A stretch of DNA of 61,136 nucleotides from Rhodocyclales bacterium. Its GTDB lineage: Bacteria; Pseudomonadota; Gammaproteobacteria; Burkholderiales; Rhodocyclaceae. The stretch covers positions 10,203-71,338 of the forward strand of contig JACRLX010000040.1 of assembly GCA_016235165.1 (NCBI GenBank), written 5' to 3'. The position numbers were made by a program, and so were the translations under genes. The notes under the pieces were generated by a model. That model was not told the DNA's origin. It worked only from the letters and a program-made list of their open reading frames with translations, and ran no database searches. Below are positions 19,190 through 28,717 of the stretch, piece by piece; position 1 is the first letter of the stretch; every line of letters starts with the position of its first letter.

Positions 19190-19273
19190 GGCTGGCTTTG
19201 CACAGCCAGCCGGCTGCGGCGGCGCGACGCATGCGTCGCGAAACCCCGCCTCGCCCCCCTCACGGGGGAGGCG
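19190..19273 (+). repeat. Three consecutive inverted repeats between livK and livH
   Basis: Hairpin 1: GGCTGGCT (19190-19197) with AGCCAGCC (19204-19211). Hairpin 2: an exact 18-bp palindrome CGCGACGCATGCGTCGCG (19223-19240). Hairpin 3: a GC-rich imperfect stem, 19247-19273, with CCCCC/GGGGG. Such structures between a binding-protein gene and its permease genes commonly stabilise the upstream message or lower read-through, as known for malE-malF in E. coli. Here that effect is inferred. Confidence 0.75.
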
Positions 19274-19344
19274 ATTGATCTGCTCGCTGCGCTCGACCAT
19301 CAACCCGGGGGCTACTCCCGACCTTAACCACTCTTGAGGATGCA

Positions 19345-20283
19345 ATGGAGTTCGTCGTCATCTCGCTCTTGAACGGCATCACCTACGGCCTGCTGCTGTT
19401 CATGCTTTCCAGCGGCCTGACGCTGATTTTCAGCATGATGGGCATCCTCAATTTCGCCCATGCCAGCTTTTACATGCTGGGCGCCTATTTCGCCTACCAG
19501 ATCAGTACCTGGACGGGTTTCTGGCCCGGCCTGATCGTGGCTCCGCTGCTGGTCGGCGCGGTCGGGGCATTGGTCGAGCGCTACGGCCTGCGCCGTGCCC
19601 ACCGTTACGGCCATGTCGCCGAACTGCTGTTTACCTTCGGCCTCGCCTTCGTGGTCGAGGAACTGGTGCACCTGATCTGGGGCAAAACCTCGGTCGACTA
19701 CAAGATTCCCGCCGAACTCGACGGCACCCTGTTTTCCCTGTTCGACACCGACTTCCCGATCTACAAGGGCTTCATGATGCTGGTCTCGGTCGGCATGCTG
19801 GTCGCCCTCTACGCCCTGCTGACGCGCACCCGCATCGGCCTCATCATCCAGGCCGCGCTGACCAAGCCGGACATGGTCGAAGCGCTCGGCCACAACGTGC
19901 CGCGCATTTTCATGCTGGTGTTCGGCGGCGGCACCGCGCTGGCCGGGCTGGCCGGCGTGATCGGCGGCAATGCCTTCATCACCGAGCCCGGCATGGCGGC
20001 AGCGGTGGGCAGCATCGTCTTCGTCATCGTCGTCGTCGGCGGCCTCGGCTCGCTGGGCGGCGCCTTCATCGCCTCGCTGCTGATCGGTTGCATCCAGACC
20101 TTCTCGGTGGCGCTGTCGATTTCCATCACCGATGTCTTCGCCCTGGTCGGCATTGCCCTGCCCGAAGGCTCGCAGGTGGCGCGCCTGACCATCACCCAGC
20201 TGGCGCCGGTGCTGCCCTACCTGCTGATGGTGGCGATCCTGATTTTCCGCCCGCGCGGCCTGATGGGCTCACGCGAGTCATGA
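19345..20283 (+). CDS. livH: Branched-chain amino acid-type ABC transporter permease
   Basis: 312 residues, about eight membrane helices. The N-terminus EFVVISLLNGITYGLLLFML and the GLTLIFSMMGILNFAHASFYMLG segment are LivH signatures. A cytoplasmic ATPase-contact loop is present (ALTKPDMVEALGHNVPRIFML). It pairs with LivM in the inner membrane. The stop codon overlaps the livM start as ATGA. Confidence 0.93.
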   Translation: MEFVVISLLNGITYGLLLFMLSSGLTLIFSMMGILNFAHASFYMLGAYFAYQISTWTGFWPGLIVAPLLVGAVGALVERYGLRRAHRYGHVAELLFTFGLAFVVEELVHLIWGKTSVDYKIPAELDGTLFSLFDTDFPIYKGFMMLVSVGMLVALYALLTRTRIGLIIQAALTKPDMVEALGHNVPRIFMLVFGGGTALAGLAGVIGGNAFITEPGMAAAVGSIVFVIVVVGGLGSLGGAFIASLLIGCIQTFSVALSISITDVFALVGIALPEGSQVARLTITQLAPVLPYLLMVAILIFRPRGLMGSRES

Positions 20284-21557
20284 GCCCGGCGATCCTCAAT
20301 CGTGGCCGCCTGGCGGTCTGGGGTGGCTGCCTGGCCCTGGCCCTCGCCCTGCCGCTGGTACTCAAGAGCGGCTTCATCATCTCGCTGCTGTGCCAGATCG
20401 GCATCATGGCGGTGTTCTCGCTTTCCTACAACATGCTGCTCGGCCAGACCGGGCTGCTTTCCTTCGGCCACGCGGTGTACTACGGCCTCGGCGCCTTCGC
20501 CACGATGCACCTGCTCAATGCCATTGGCAAGGGCGGCGGCCCGCTGACCACCGCACTGCTGCCCCTCGCCGGCGGCCTGGCCGGCATGGTGGCGGGCGTG
20601 GTGCTGGGCTACGTGACGACGCGCAAGGCCGGCACCACCTTCGCCATGATCACGCTCGGCATCGGCGAACTGGTCGCCGCCTGCTCGCTGATGTTCCCTG
20701 CCGTGTTCGGCGGCGAAGGTGGCGTGTCGGGCAACCGGGTGGTCGGCAAGGAGGCCTTCCTCGGCTTCACCTGGGGCCCGCAGGTCGAGATGTACGGCCT
20801 CATCGTGCTCTGGGCCTTCGCCTGCACCGTGGCCATGTTCGCGCTGACGCAGACGCCGCTCGGTCGCATGGCCAACGCCGTGCGCGACAACCCCGAGCGC
20901 GCCGAGTTCGTCGGCTACGACACCGAGCGCGTGCGCTTCCTGATGGTTATCCTGTCCGGCTTCTTCGCCGGCATCGCCGGCGGGCTCTCGGCGCTCAACT
21001 ACGAGATCGTCACCGCCGAGACGCTCAATGCCCATACCTCGGGCATCGTGCTGCTGATCGCCTTCGTCGGCGGCATCGGCTTCTTCTACGGCCCGATCAT
21101 CGGCGCCATCCTCGTCACCGTGATGCAGATCGTGATCGGCGGCATGACCCACGCCTGGCTGCTCTACTTCGGCCTGTTCTTCCTCTTCATGGTGCTGGTG
21201 GCGCCGGGCGGCATCGCCAGCCTGATCGCCGTCCAGCGCAACCTGTGGCAGGCCGGGCTGCTCGGCCGCATGCTGCCGCACTATCTTGCCGTGACGCCGC
21301 CGGTGTTGGTACTGCTGACCGGGCTGGTGGGACTGATCGAACTCGGCTATGCCCTGCTCAGCGGCGACGCAGGAGTCGGCGCTGGCGACACGGCGACCAG
21401 GGTGCTGGGCATGCAGTTGCATCTCGGCGCGCCCGGCCCCTGGCTTACTGCCCTGGCCATCACCGGCATCGGCCTGATCCTGACACGCTGGATCGGCGGC
21501 CGCCTCGGCGTGGCCTGGAACGCCACGCTGGCGACGCTGTACGGAGACAAGGCATGA
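20280..21557 (+). CDS. livM: Branched-chain amino acid-type ABC transporter permease
   Basis: 425 residues, longer than most LivM proteins because of extra C-terminal helices. The family core is intact: FSLSYNMLLGQTGLLSFGHA, TLGIGELVAACS and the ATPase-contact loop AVRDNPERAEFVGYD. The C-terminal extension (about 325-425) has two or three further hydrophobic segments. Between them, residues about 365-373 (GVGAGDTAT) are encoded by a copy of the family-2 repeat, in the same frame as in yejF. ATGA overlaps join it to livH and livG. Confidence 0.93.
   Translation: MSPAILNRGRLAVWGGCLALALALPLVLKSGFIISLLCQIGIMAVFSLSYNMLLGQTGLLSFGHAVYYGLGAFATMHLLNAIGKGGGPLTTALLPLAGGLAGMVAGVVLGYVTTRKAGTTFAMITLGIGELVAACSLMFPAVFGGEGGVSGNRVVGKEAFLGFTWGPQVEMYGLIVLWAFACTVAMFALTQTPLGRMANAVRDNPERAEFVGYDTERVRFLMVILSGFFAGIAGGLSALNYEIVTAETLNAHTSGIVLLIAFVGGIGFFYGPIIGAILVTVMQIVIGGMTHAWLLYFGLFFLFMVLVAPGGIASLIAVQRNLWQAGLLGRMLPHYLAVTPPVLVLLTGLVGLIELGYALLSGDAGVGAGDTATRVLGMQLHLGAPGPWLTALAITGIGLILTRWIGGRLGVAWNATLATLYGDKA
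21373..21398 (+). repeat. Family-2 repeat, in-frame copy in livM
   Basis: GAGTCGGCGCTGGCGACACG followed by GCGACC. It matches consensus at nearly every position except the 3' arm end and is translated as GVGAGDTAT in a loop near the LivM C-terminus. Confidence 0.8.
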
Positions 21558-22324
21558 GCGCGCCGGCGATCAGGATCAAGGACCTGAAGAAGAACTTCGG
21601 CGCCAGCGAGATCATCCGCGGCGTCGACCTCGACATCCGGCGCGGCGAGCGCCACGCCATCATCGGCCCCAACGGCGCCGGCAAGTCGACCCTGTTCCAC
21701 CTGATCAGCGCGCGCCTGCCGATCACGTCCGGCGCCATCGAACTCAAGGGCGAAAACGTGGTCGGCCTCAAGCCCTTCGAGATCAACCGCAAGGGGCTTT
21801 CGCGCAGCTTCCAGATCACCAACATCTTCCACAACCTCTCGGTGTTCGAGAACCTGCGTTGCGCCGTGCTGTGGTCGCTGGGTTACCGCTATTCCTTCTG
21901 GCAGCGTCTGGCCAGCCTCAAGGATGCGCGCCTGCGCGCCGAGCAGGTGATGGAAGACATCGGTCTCGACAAACGGCGCGACACGCCGGCCGGCATCCTC
22001 TCCTACGCCGAGCAGCGCGCGCTGGAAATCGGCATCACCATCGCCAGCGGCGCCGACGTGATCCTGCTCGACGAACCCACCGCCGGCATGAGCCACTCCG
22101 AAACCGACGACGCCGTGGAGCTGATCCGCCGCGTCAGCGAGGGCAAGACCCTGGTCATGGTGGAGCACGACATGGGCGTGGTGTTCGGGCTGGCCGACCG
22201 CATTTCGGTACTGGTGTATGGGCAGATCATCGCCACCGACACGCCGGCCGCAATCCGCTGCAATGCCGCGGTGCAGGAAGCCTACCTCGGGACCAGCCCG
22301 CATTTGGGAAATGAGCATGACTGA
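21554..22324 (+). CDS. livG: Branched-chain amino acid-type ABC transporter ATPase
   Basis: 256 residues. Walker A is canonical (GPNGAGKST, about 36-44). The Q-loop region SRSFQITNIFHNL, the unusual signature LSYAEQRALEIG and Walker B VILLDEPTAGMS follow the LivG pattern, and the H-loop is VEHDM. It hydrolyses ATP on the cytoplasmic face together with LivF. The start is fixed by an ATGA overlap with livM. Its end overlaps the livF start by 8 bases. Confidence 0.93.
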   Translation: MSAPAIRIKDLKKNFGASEIIRGVDLDIRRGERHAIIGPNGAGKSTLFHLISARLPITSGAIELKGENVVGLKPFEINRKGLSRSFQITNIFHNLSVFENLRCAVLWSLGYRYSFWQRLASLKDARLRAEQVMEDIGLDKRRDTPAGILSYAEQRALEIGITIASGADVILLDEPTAGMSHSETDDAVELIRRVSEGKTLVMVEHDMGVVFGLADRISVLVYGQIIATDTPAAIRCNAAVQEAYLGTSPHLGNEHD

Positions 22325-23024
22325 TCCCATACTCGAGGTCGCCGACCTCCACGGCTACTACGGCAAGAGCCACGTCCTGCATGGCGTCAATCTGCACGTC
22401 AGGCAAGGCGAGATCGTCTGCCTGCTCGGCCGCAACGGCGTCGGCCGCTCGACCACGGCCAAGGCGGTGATGGGCCAGGTGCTGGCCAAGGGCAGCGTGC
22501 GCTTCAAGGGCCGCGAGATCCTCGGCATGAAGGCCTACGAGATTGCCCGGCTCGGTATCGGCCTGGTGCCGGAAAACCGCGACATCTTCCCCGACCTCAC
22601 GGTGCGGCAGAACCTGATGCTCGGCGTCAAGGACCCGCGCGCGGTCGGGCGCTGGAGCATCGACGACATGTATGCGCTGTTTCCCCGCCTCAAGGAACGC
22701 GACGGCACGCCCGGCGGCGTGCTCTCCGGCGGCGAACAGCAGATGCTGACCCTGTGCCGCACCCTGATGGGCGACCCCGACTTCGTCATGATCGACGAGC
22801 CGACCGAGGGCCTGGCGCCGAAGATCGTCGAACTGGTCGGCGAGTTCCTCCAGGAAGTGCGGAAGCGCGGCATCTCGATCCTGCTGATCGAGCAGAAGCT
22901 GGCCATCGCGCTCGACATTTCCGAACGGCTCTACCTCATGGGCCATGGCCGTATCGTCTTCGAAGGCACGCCCGCCGACCTCAAGAACAACGCCGCCATC
23001 CGCAAGGAATGGCTGGAAGTATGA
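22317..23024 (+). CDS. livF: Branched-chain amino acid-type ABC transporter ATPase with Arg in Walker A
   Basis: 235 residues from ATG at 22317, with an in-frame ATG at 22311 also possible. LivF features are present: LHGYYGKSHVLHGV, signature LSGGEQQML, Walker B FVMIDEPTEGLAP and switch LIEQK. The Walker A loop reads GRNGVGRSTT, so the lysine that contacts ATP phosphates is arginine (codon CGC at 22447-22449). It forms the second ATPase of the LivHMGF importer. If the substitution abolishes turnover, LivG would have to carry the cycle at one composite site. It could instead be a tolerated clade-specific variant. Confidence 0.92.
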   Translation: MTDPILEVADLHGYYGKSHVLHGVNLHVRQGEIVCLLGRNGVGRSTTAKAVMGQVLAKGSVRFKGREILGMKAYEIARLGIGLVPENRDIFPDLTVRQNLMLGVKDPRAVGRWSIDDMYALFPRLKERDGTPGGVLSGGEQQMLTLCRTLMGDPDFVMIDEPTEGLAPKIVELVGEFLQEVRKRGISILLIEQKLAIALDISERLYLMGHGRIVFEGTPADLKNNAAIRKEWLEV

Positions 23025-23064
23025 TTTTCGACCCACCGCACAACACCATCCGCAAGGAGCACGC

Positions 23065-25149
23065 ATGAGCAGCGCCAAGTACGAAGTGCACGGCAGCACC
23101 GCCGTCATCACCCTCGACAATCCGCCGGTCAACGGCCTCGGCTACGACCTGCGGGTCGGCATCGTCGCCGGCATCGACCGCGCCACCGCCGATCCCGCCG
23201 TCACGGCCGTGGTCATGATCGGCAACGAGCGCGCCTTCTCGGGCGGCGCCGACATCCGCGAGTTCGGCTCGCCCAAGGCCTATGCCCTGCCCAACCTGCC
23301 GACGGTGATCCAGATCGTCGAGAACTGCCCCAAGCCGGTGGTCGCCGCGATCTCCGGCGTGTGCATGGGCGGCGGCTTCGAGCTCACGCTGGGGGCGCAT
23401 TTCCGCGTCGCCAAGCCCGACGCGAAGATCGCCCTGCCCGAAGTGAAGCTGGGCCTGATCCCCGGTGCCGGCGGCACCCAGCGCGGCCCGCGCATCCTCG
23501 GCGTCGAGGGCGCCCTGAACCTGATGGTCAAGGGCGATCCGGTCCCCGCCTCGGCCTTCAAGGGCACGCCGCTGATCGATGAATTCGTCGAGGGCGACCT
23601 GCTGCCGGCCGCGCTGGCCTTTGCTACCAAGGTGGTGGCCGAGAACCGCCCCATCCGCCGCATTTCGGAAATGAAGGTGGACTACCCGAACCACGAGGCC
23701 TTCCTCCAGTTCGCGCGCAACATGATCAAGGGCGTCGCCGGTCCCTTCCCCGCCCCGGCCAAGTGCGCCGACGCCATCGCCGCCTCGCTGACCAAGTCCT
23801 TCGCCGAAGGCATGAAGGTCGAGCGCGAGCTGTTCATCGGCCTGATGGGCACGCCGGAATCCCGCGCGCTGCGCCACCTGTTCGCCGCCGAGCGCTCCGC
23901 CAGCAAGATCCCCGACATTCCCGACGACACGCCGACGCGCAAGATCGGCCGCGTCGGCGTGATCGGCGCCGGCACCATGGGCGGCGGCATCACCATGAAC
24001 TTCCTCAATGCCGGCATCCCCGTCACCATCCTCGAAATGAAGCAGGAGGCGCTGGACAAGGGCGTAGCCATCATCCGCAAGAACTACGAGAACTCGCTGA
24101 AGAAGGGCAAGCTGAGCCAGGAGAAACTGGACCAGCGCATGGGCCTGCTGTCGACCACGCTGAGCTACGACGACTTCAAGGATTGCGACCTGATCATCGA
24201 AGCCGTGTTCGAGGACATCGGCGTCAAGGAGACCGTGTTCAAGACCCTGGACGGCATCGCCAAGCCCGGAGCGATACTGGCCTCCAACACCTCGACGCTG
24301 GACGTGAACAAGATCGCCAACTTCACGAAGCGCCCGCAGGACGTGGTCGGCATGCACTTCTTCAGCCCGGCCAACGTCATGAAGCTGCTGGAAGTGGTGC
24401 GCGGCGCGGCGACGGCCAAGGACGTGATGGCCACCGTGATGCAGGTCGCCAAAAAGATCCGCAAGACCGCCGTGGTCTCGGGCGTCTGCGACGGCTTCAT
24501 CGGCAACCGCATGATCGAGCACTACGGCCGCGTCGCCGGCTTCCTGCTGGAAGAAGGCGCGACCCCGGCGCAGGTGGACAAGGCACTGGAGAAATGGGGC
24601 ATGGCCATGGGGCCCTTCCGCATGGGCGACCTCGCCGGCAACGACATCGGCTGGGCGATCCGCAAGCGCCGTTATGTCGAAAAGCCCAACATCCGCTACG
24701 CCAAGTTCGCCGACAAGCTTTGCGAGCAGGGCCGCTACGGGCAGAAGACCGGCAAGGGCTGGTACCTCTACAAGGCCGGCGACCGCAAGGCGATCCCCGA
24801 TCCCGAAGTCGACACCATGCTCGAGGCCTACCGCAAGGAACTGGGCATCACGCCGCGCAGGATTTCGGATGCCGAGATCGTCGAGCGCTGCATTTACGCC
24901 CTGGTGAATGAGGGCGCGCGCATCGTCGAGGAGGGCATCGCCGCCCGCGCTTCCGACATCGACATGATCTACCTCACCGGCTACGGCTTCCCGATGTTCC
25001 GCGGCGGGCCGATGCTCTACGCCGACGAGATGGGCCTGTACAACGTCGCCCGGCGCATGCAGGCCTTCGCAGCCAGTTCCGGCGACGCCTTCTGGGAGCC
25101 CGCGCCGCTGATCGCCAGGCTGGTTGCCGAAGGCAAATCGCTCACCTGA
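23065..25149 (+). CDS. Bifunctional enoyl-CoA hydratase / 3-hydroxyacyl-CoA dehydrogenase (FadB/FadJ-like)
   Basis: 694 residues. Residues 1-190 are a crotonase domain with the oxyanion loop AFSGGADIREF and the catalytic region LPEVKLGLIPGAGGTQ. From about 293 an NAD-binding domain begins (VGVIGAGTMGGGI), followed by the dehydrogenase motifs ASNTSTL, GMHFFSPANVMKLLE and the C-terminal helical domain with GNRM and LTGYGFPMFRGGPM. It catalyses steps two and three of beta-oxidation in the cytoplasm. An AAGGAG sits 7 bp before ATG at 23065. It follows livF by 40 bp, presumably in the same transcript. Confidence 0.93.
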   Translation: MSSAKYEVHGSTAVITLDNPPVNGLGYDLRVGIVAGIDRATADPAVTAVVMIGNERAFSGGADIREFGSPKAYALPNLPTVIQIVENCPKPVVAAISGVCMGGGFELTLGAHFRVAKPDAKIALPEVKLGLIPGAGGTQRGPRILGVEGALNLMVKGDPVPASAFKGTPLIDEFVEGDLLPAALAFATKVVAENRPIRRISEMKVDYPNHEAFLQFARNMIKGVAGPFPAPAKCADAIAASLTKSFAEGMKVERELFIGLMGTPESRALRHLFAAERSASKIPDIPDDTPTRKIGRVGVIGAGTMGGGITMNFLNAGIPVTILEMKQEALDKGVAIIRKNYENSLKKGKLSQEKLDQRMGLLSTTLSYDDFKDCDLIIEAVFEDIGVKETVFKTLDGIAKPGAILASNTSTLDVNKIANFTKRPQDVVGMHFFSPANVMKLLEVVRGAATAKDVMATVMQVAKKIRKTAVVSGVCDGFIGNRMIEHYGRVAGFLLEEGATPAQVDKALEKWGMAMGPFRMGDLAGNDIGWAIRKRRYVEKPNIRYAKFADKLCEQGRYGQKTGKGWYLYKAGDRKAIPDPEVDTMLEAYRKELGITPRRISDAEIVERCIYALVNEGARIVEEGIAARASDIDMIYLTGYGFPMFRGGPMLYADEMGLYNVARRMQAFAASSGDAFWEPAPLIARLVAEGKSLT

Positions 25150-25185
25150 GCGCCAACGTGATCATCGACCCGCAACCCGTCACCC

Positions 25186-25252
25186 GTCACACCGGCGCAC
25201 GCCGGTGTCCAGGCCAGCCGCACGACTGGATTCCGGCGTTCGCCGGAATGAC
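25186..25252. repeat. Dispersed inverted-repeat element, copy D (complete)
   Basis: The left half (25186-25212) has ACCGGCG and CGCCGGT arms. The right half (25226-25252) is CTGGATTCCGGCG to CGCCGGAATGAC. It occupies most of the gap between the FadB-like and thiolase genes, inside the catabolic cluster. Confidence 0.85.
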
Positions 25253-25286
25253 GGCCATTTGCGCCAACTGAATTCTGGAGACTCAC

Positions 25287-26465
<1,179 letters not shown>

Positions 26466-26467
26466 TC

Positions 26468-27241
26468 ATGAGCGTAAAAAAACTGTTTGACCTCACCGGC
26501 AAGATCGCCCTCATCACCGGCGGCTCGCGTGGCCTCGGGCTGCAGATGGCCGAAGCGCTGGGCGAGATGGGGGCGAAGCTGGCCATCACCGCACGCAAGG
26601 CCGACGAACTGGCCGAGGCGAAGGCCCATCTCGAAGCGCAAGGCGTCGAGGTGCTGACCGTGGTCAACGACCTCTCCAGGTTCGACCAGATTCCCGGTCT
26701 GGTCGATACCGTGGTCAAGCACTACGGCAAGATCGACATCCTGGTCAACAACGCCGGCGCCACCTGGGGAGCGCCGGCCGAGGACTACCCGCCGGAAGCC
26801 TGGATGAAGGTGATCAACCTCAACGTCAATGGCATGTTTTTCCTGACGCAGGCGGTGGGCAAGCGCTGCTTCATCCCGCAGCAATCGGGGCGCATCATCG
26901 TCACCGCTTCGATCGCCGGCCTGCGCGGCAACCCGCCGGACATGCAGACCATCGCCTACAACACCAGCAAGGGCGCCGACGTCAATTTCGTGCGCACGCT
27001 CGCCGCCGAGTGGGGCAGGCACAACATCAACGTCAACGCCATCTGCCCCGGCTTCTTCCCTTCGAAGATGGCCAGCGGCATCATGGAAAAGCTCGGCGAC
27101 CGGATCATTGACGGCACCGCCCTGCGCCGCGTCGGCGGCCCGGAGGACCTCAAGGGTCTGATCGTGCTGCTGGCCTCCGAGGCCGGACGCCACATCACCG
27201 GCCAGGCCATCGCCGTCGACGGCGGCAGCAGCAGTTTCTAA
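26468..27241 (+). CDS. Short-chain dehydrogenase/reductase (SDR)
   Basis: 257 residues. The cofactor loop is TGGSRGLG (17-24), the NNAG motif is present (LVNNAGATWG) and the active site is S plus YNTSK (about 163-167). The C-terminus GQAIAVDGGSSSF is typical of classical SDRs. It oxidises or reduces a hydroxy/keto pair with NAD(P). In this cluster the substrate is probably a CoA ester or free acid. A 4-oxoacyl reductase role, as for LvaD of the levulinate pathway, is a hypothesis. It starts 2 bp after the thiolase stop. Confidence 0.9.
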   Translation: MSVKKLFDLTGKIALITGGSRGLGLQMAEALGEMGAKLAITARKADELAEAKAHLEAQGVEVLTVVNDLSRFDQIPGLVDTVVKHYGKIDILVNNAGATWGAPAEDYPPEAWMKVINLNVNGMFFLTQAVGKRCFIPQQSGRIIVTASIAGLRGNPPDMQTIAYNTSKGADVNFVRTLAAEWGRHNINVNAICPGFFPSKMASGIMEKLGDRIIDGTALRRVGGPEDLKGLIVLLASEAGRHITGQAIAVDGGSSSF

Positions 27242-27251
27242 GCCCGGGACT

Positions 27252-27653
27252 ATGAGCGAAGCGGCGGATTTCTTCGGCCTCTCGGTTCCCTTCCTCAAGC
27301 ATCTCGGCGTCAAGGCCGAGATGGCCGAGGGTGGGCGCTCGCGCATCTCGCTCGAACTGCGCCCCGAACTGCTCAACAGTTTCGAGGTCTCGCACGGCGG
27401 CGTGATCATGACCCTACTCGATGTCGCCATGGCGGTGGCCGCACGCGGCCAGCAGAAGCATCCGGCGGGCGTGATCACCGTCGACATGTCGCTCAACTTT
27501 CTGCGCTCCGCCAAGGGCCGCATCGTCGCCGAAGGCAAGGTCTTGCGCGGCGGCCGCTCGCTCTACTTCTGCGAAGGCGAGGCCTTCGACGGCAGCGGTG
27601 AACTGATCGCCAAGTCGCTGGGCACCTTCAAGCTGCGCCGGCTGGAAAGCTGA
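27252..27653 (+). CDS. PaaI-type acyl-CoA thioesterase
   Basis: 133 residues, a single hotdog domain. The motif NSFEVSHGGVIMTLLDVAMAVAA carries the HGG and catalytic Asp/Glu pattern of the PaaI family, and the C-terminal strands (YFCEGEAFDGSGELIAKSLGTFKL) complete the fold. It should hydrolyse dead-end acyl-CoA thioesters and recycle CoA in the pathway. It starts 10 bp after the SDR gene. Confidence 0.88.
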   Translation: MSEAADFFGLSVPFLKHLGVKAEMAEGGRSRISLELRPELLNSFEVSHGGVIMTLLDVAMAVAARGQQKHPAGVITVDMSLNFLRSAKGRIVAEGKVLRGGRSLYFCEGEAFDGSGELIAKSLGTFKLRRLES

Positions 27654-27658
27654 GCCGG

Positions 27659-27688
27659 AAATCGCCGTATCACCAGCGCCGACTTTCA
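27659..27688 (+). repeat. Family-2 repeat, intergenic copy
   Basis: GAAATCGCCGTATCACCAGC continuing CGCCGACTTTC. This is the best full-length copy: arms GAAA-TCG-CG and CG-CGA-TTTC can pair with one bulge and one mismatch around a 9-nt loop. It lies between the thioesterase and MDR genes. Confidence 0.8.
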
Positions 27689-27719
27689 ACCCCGAACCTG
27701 CACCCGCAAGGAACACATC

Positions 27720-28715
27720 ATGGAAAAGAACCAGCGCATCGTCCTCGCCAGCCGCCCCGCCGCCTGGGTCGAGGAAAGCAACTTCCGCTTCGAGGAAGCC
27801 GACATCCCGGAGCCCGGCGACAACCAGGTGCTGGTGAAGAACGAATGGCTCTCTCTCGACCCCTACATGCGCGGCCGCATGTCGGATGCCAAGTCCTATG
27901 CCAAGTCGGTGGAAATCGGCGAGGTCATGGTCGGCGGCTGTGCCGGTGAAGTCGTGGCCTCGAAGCACCCGAAGTTCGCGCCCGGCGACAAGGTGGTCGG
28001 CGCACTGGGCTGGCAGCTCTATGGCGTGGCCGATGGCGCCGCGCTGCAAAAGGTCGACGCCTCGATGATCCCGCTCTCGGCCTACCTCGGCCCGGTGGGC
28101 ATGCCCGGTGTCACCGCCTGGGTCGGCCTCAACGACATCTGCGCGCCGAAGCAAGGCGAAACCGTGGTGGTCACCGCCGCTTCCGGCGCGGTGGGCAGCG
28201 TGGTCGGCCAACTGGCCAAATTGCGCGGCGCGCGCGCGGTGGGCATCGCCGGCGGCGCCGAGAAGTGCCGCTACGTGGTCGAGGAACTCGGCTTCGACGC
28301 CTGCATCGACTACAAGGCCGGCAACCTGCGCGGCGACCTCAAGGCCGCAACACCGAAAGGAATCGACTGCCTGTTCGAGAACGTCGGCGGCGAGATCTTC
28401 GACAGCCTGCTCGGGCGCATGAACCCCTTTGCCCGCATCGCCGTCTGCGGCCTGATCGCGCAGTACAACTCGGCCCCCTACCCGATGCAGAACATAGCCT
28501 CGGTGCTGATCAACCGCATCAGGATGCAGGGCTTCATCGTCTCGGACGACATGAGCCGCTGGCCGCCCGCGCTGAAGGAACTCGGCGGCCTGGTCGCCAC
28601 CGGCAAGCTGAAGTACCGCGAGACGGTCGCCAACGGCCTCGCCGCCGCCCCTGCCGCCTTCATCAGCCTGCTCAAGGGCGGCAACTTCGGCAAGCAACTG
28701 GTGAAACTCGTCTGA
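27720..28715 (+). CDS. MDR-family NADP-dependent oxidoreductase (CurA / prostaglandin reductase-like)
   Basis: 331 residues. The N-terminal catalytic domain has the pattern FRFEEADIPEPGDNQVLVKNEWLSLDPYMRGRM, which is diagnostic of the zinc-free leukotriene B4 12-hydroxydehydrogenase/CurA group. The NADP loop is ASGAVGSVVGQ and no zinc-binding cysteines are present. Family members reduce the carbon-carbon double bond of enones and 2-alkenals. In this cluster it may reduce an enone or unsaturated carbonyl intermediate. The stop is 2 bp before the phosphotransferase start. Confidence 0.88.
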   Translation: MEKNQRIVLASRPAAWVEESNFRFEEADIPEPGDNQVLVKNEWLSLDPYMRGRMSDAKSYAKSVEIGEVMVGGCAGEVVASKHPKFAPGDKVVGALGWQLYGVADGAALQKVDASMIPLSAYLGPVGMPGVTAWVGLNDICAPKQGETVVVTAASGAVGSVVGQLAKLRGARAVGIAGGAEKCRYVVEELGFDACIDYKAGNLRGDLKAATPKGIDCLFENVGGEIFDSLLGRMNPFARIAVCGLIAQYNSAPYPMQNIASVLINRIRMQGFIVSDDMSRWPPALKELGGLVATGKLKYRETVANGLAAAPAAFISLLKGGNFGKQLVKLV

Positions 28716-28717
28716 CC

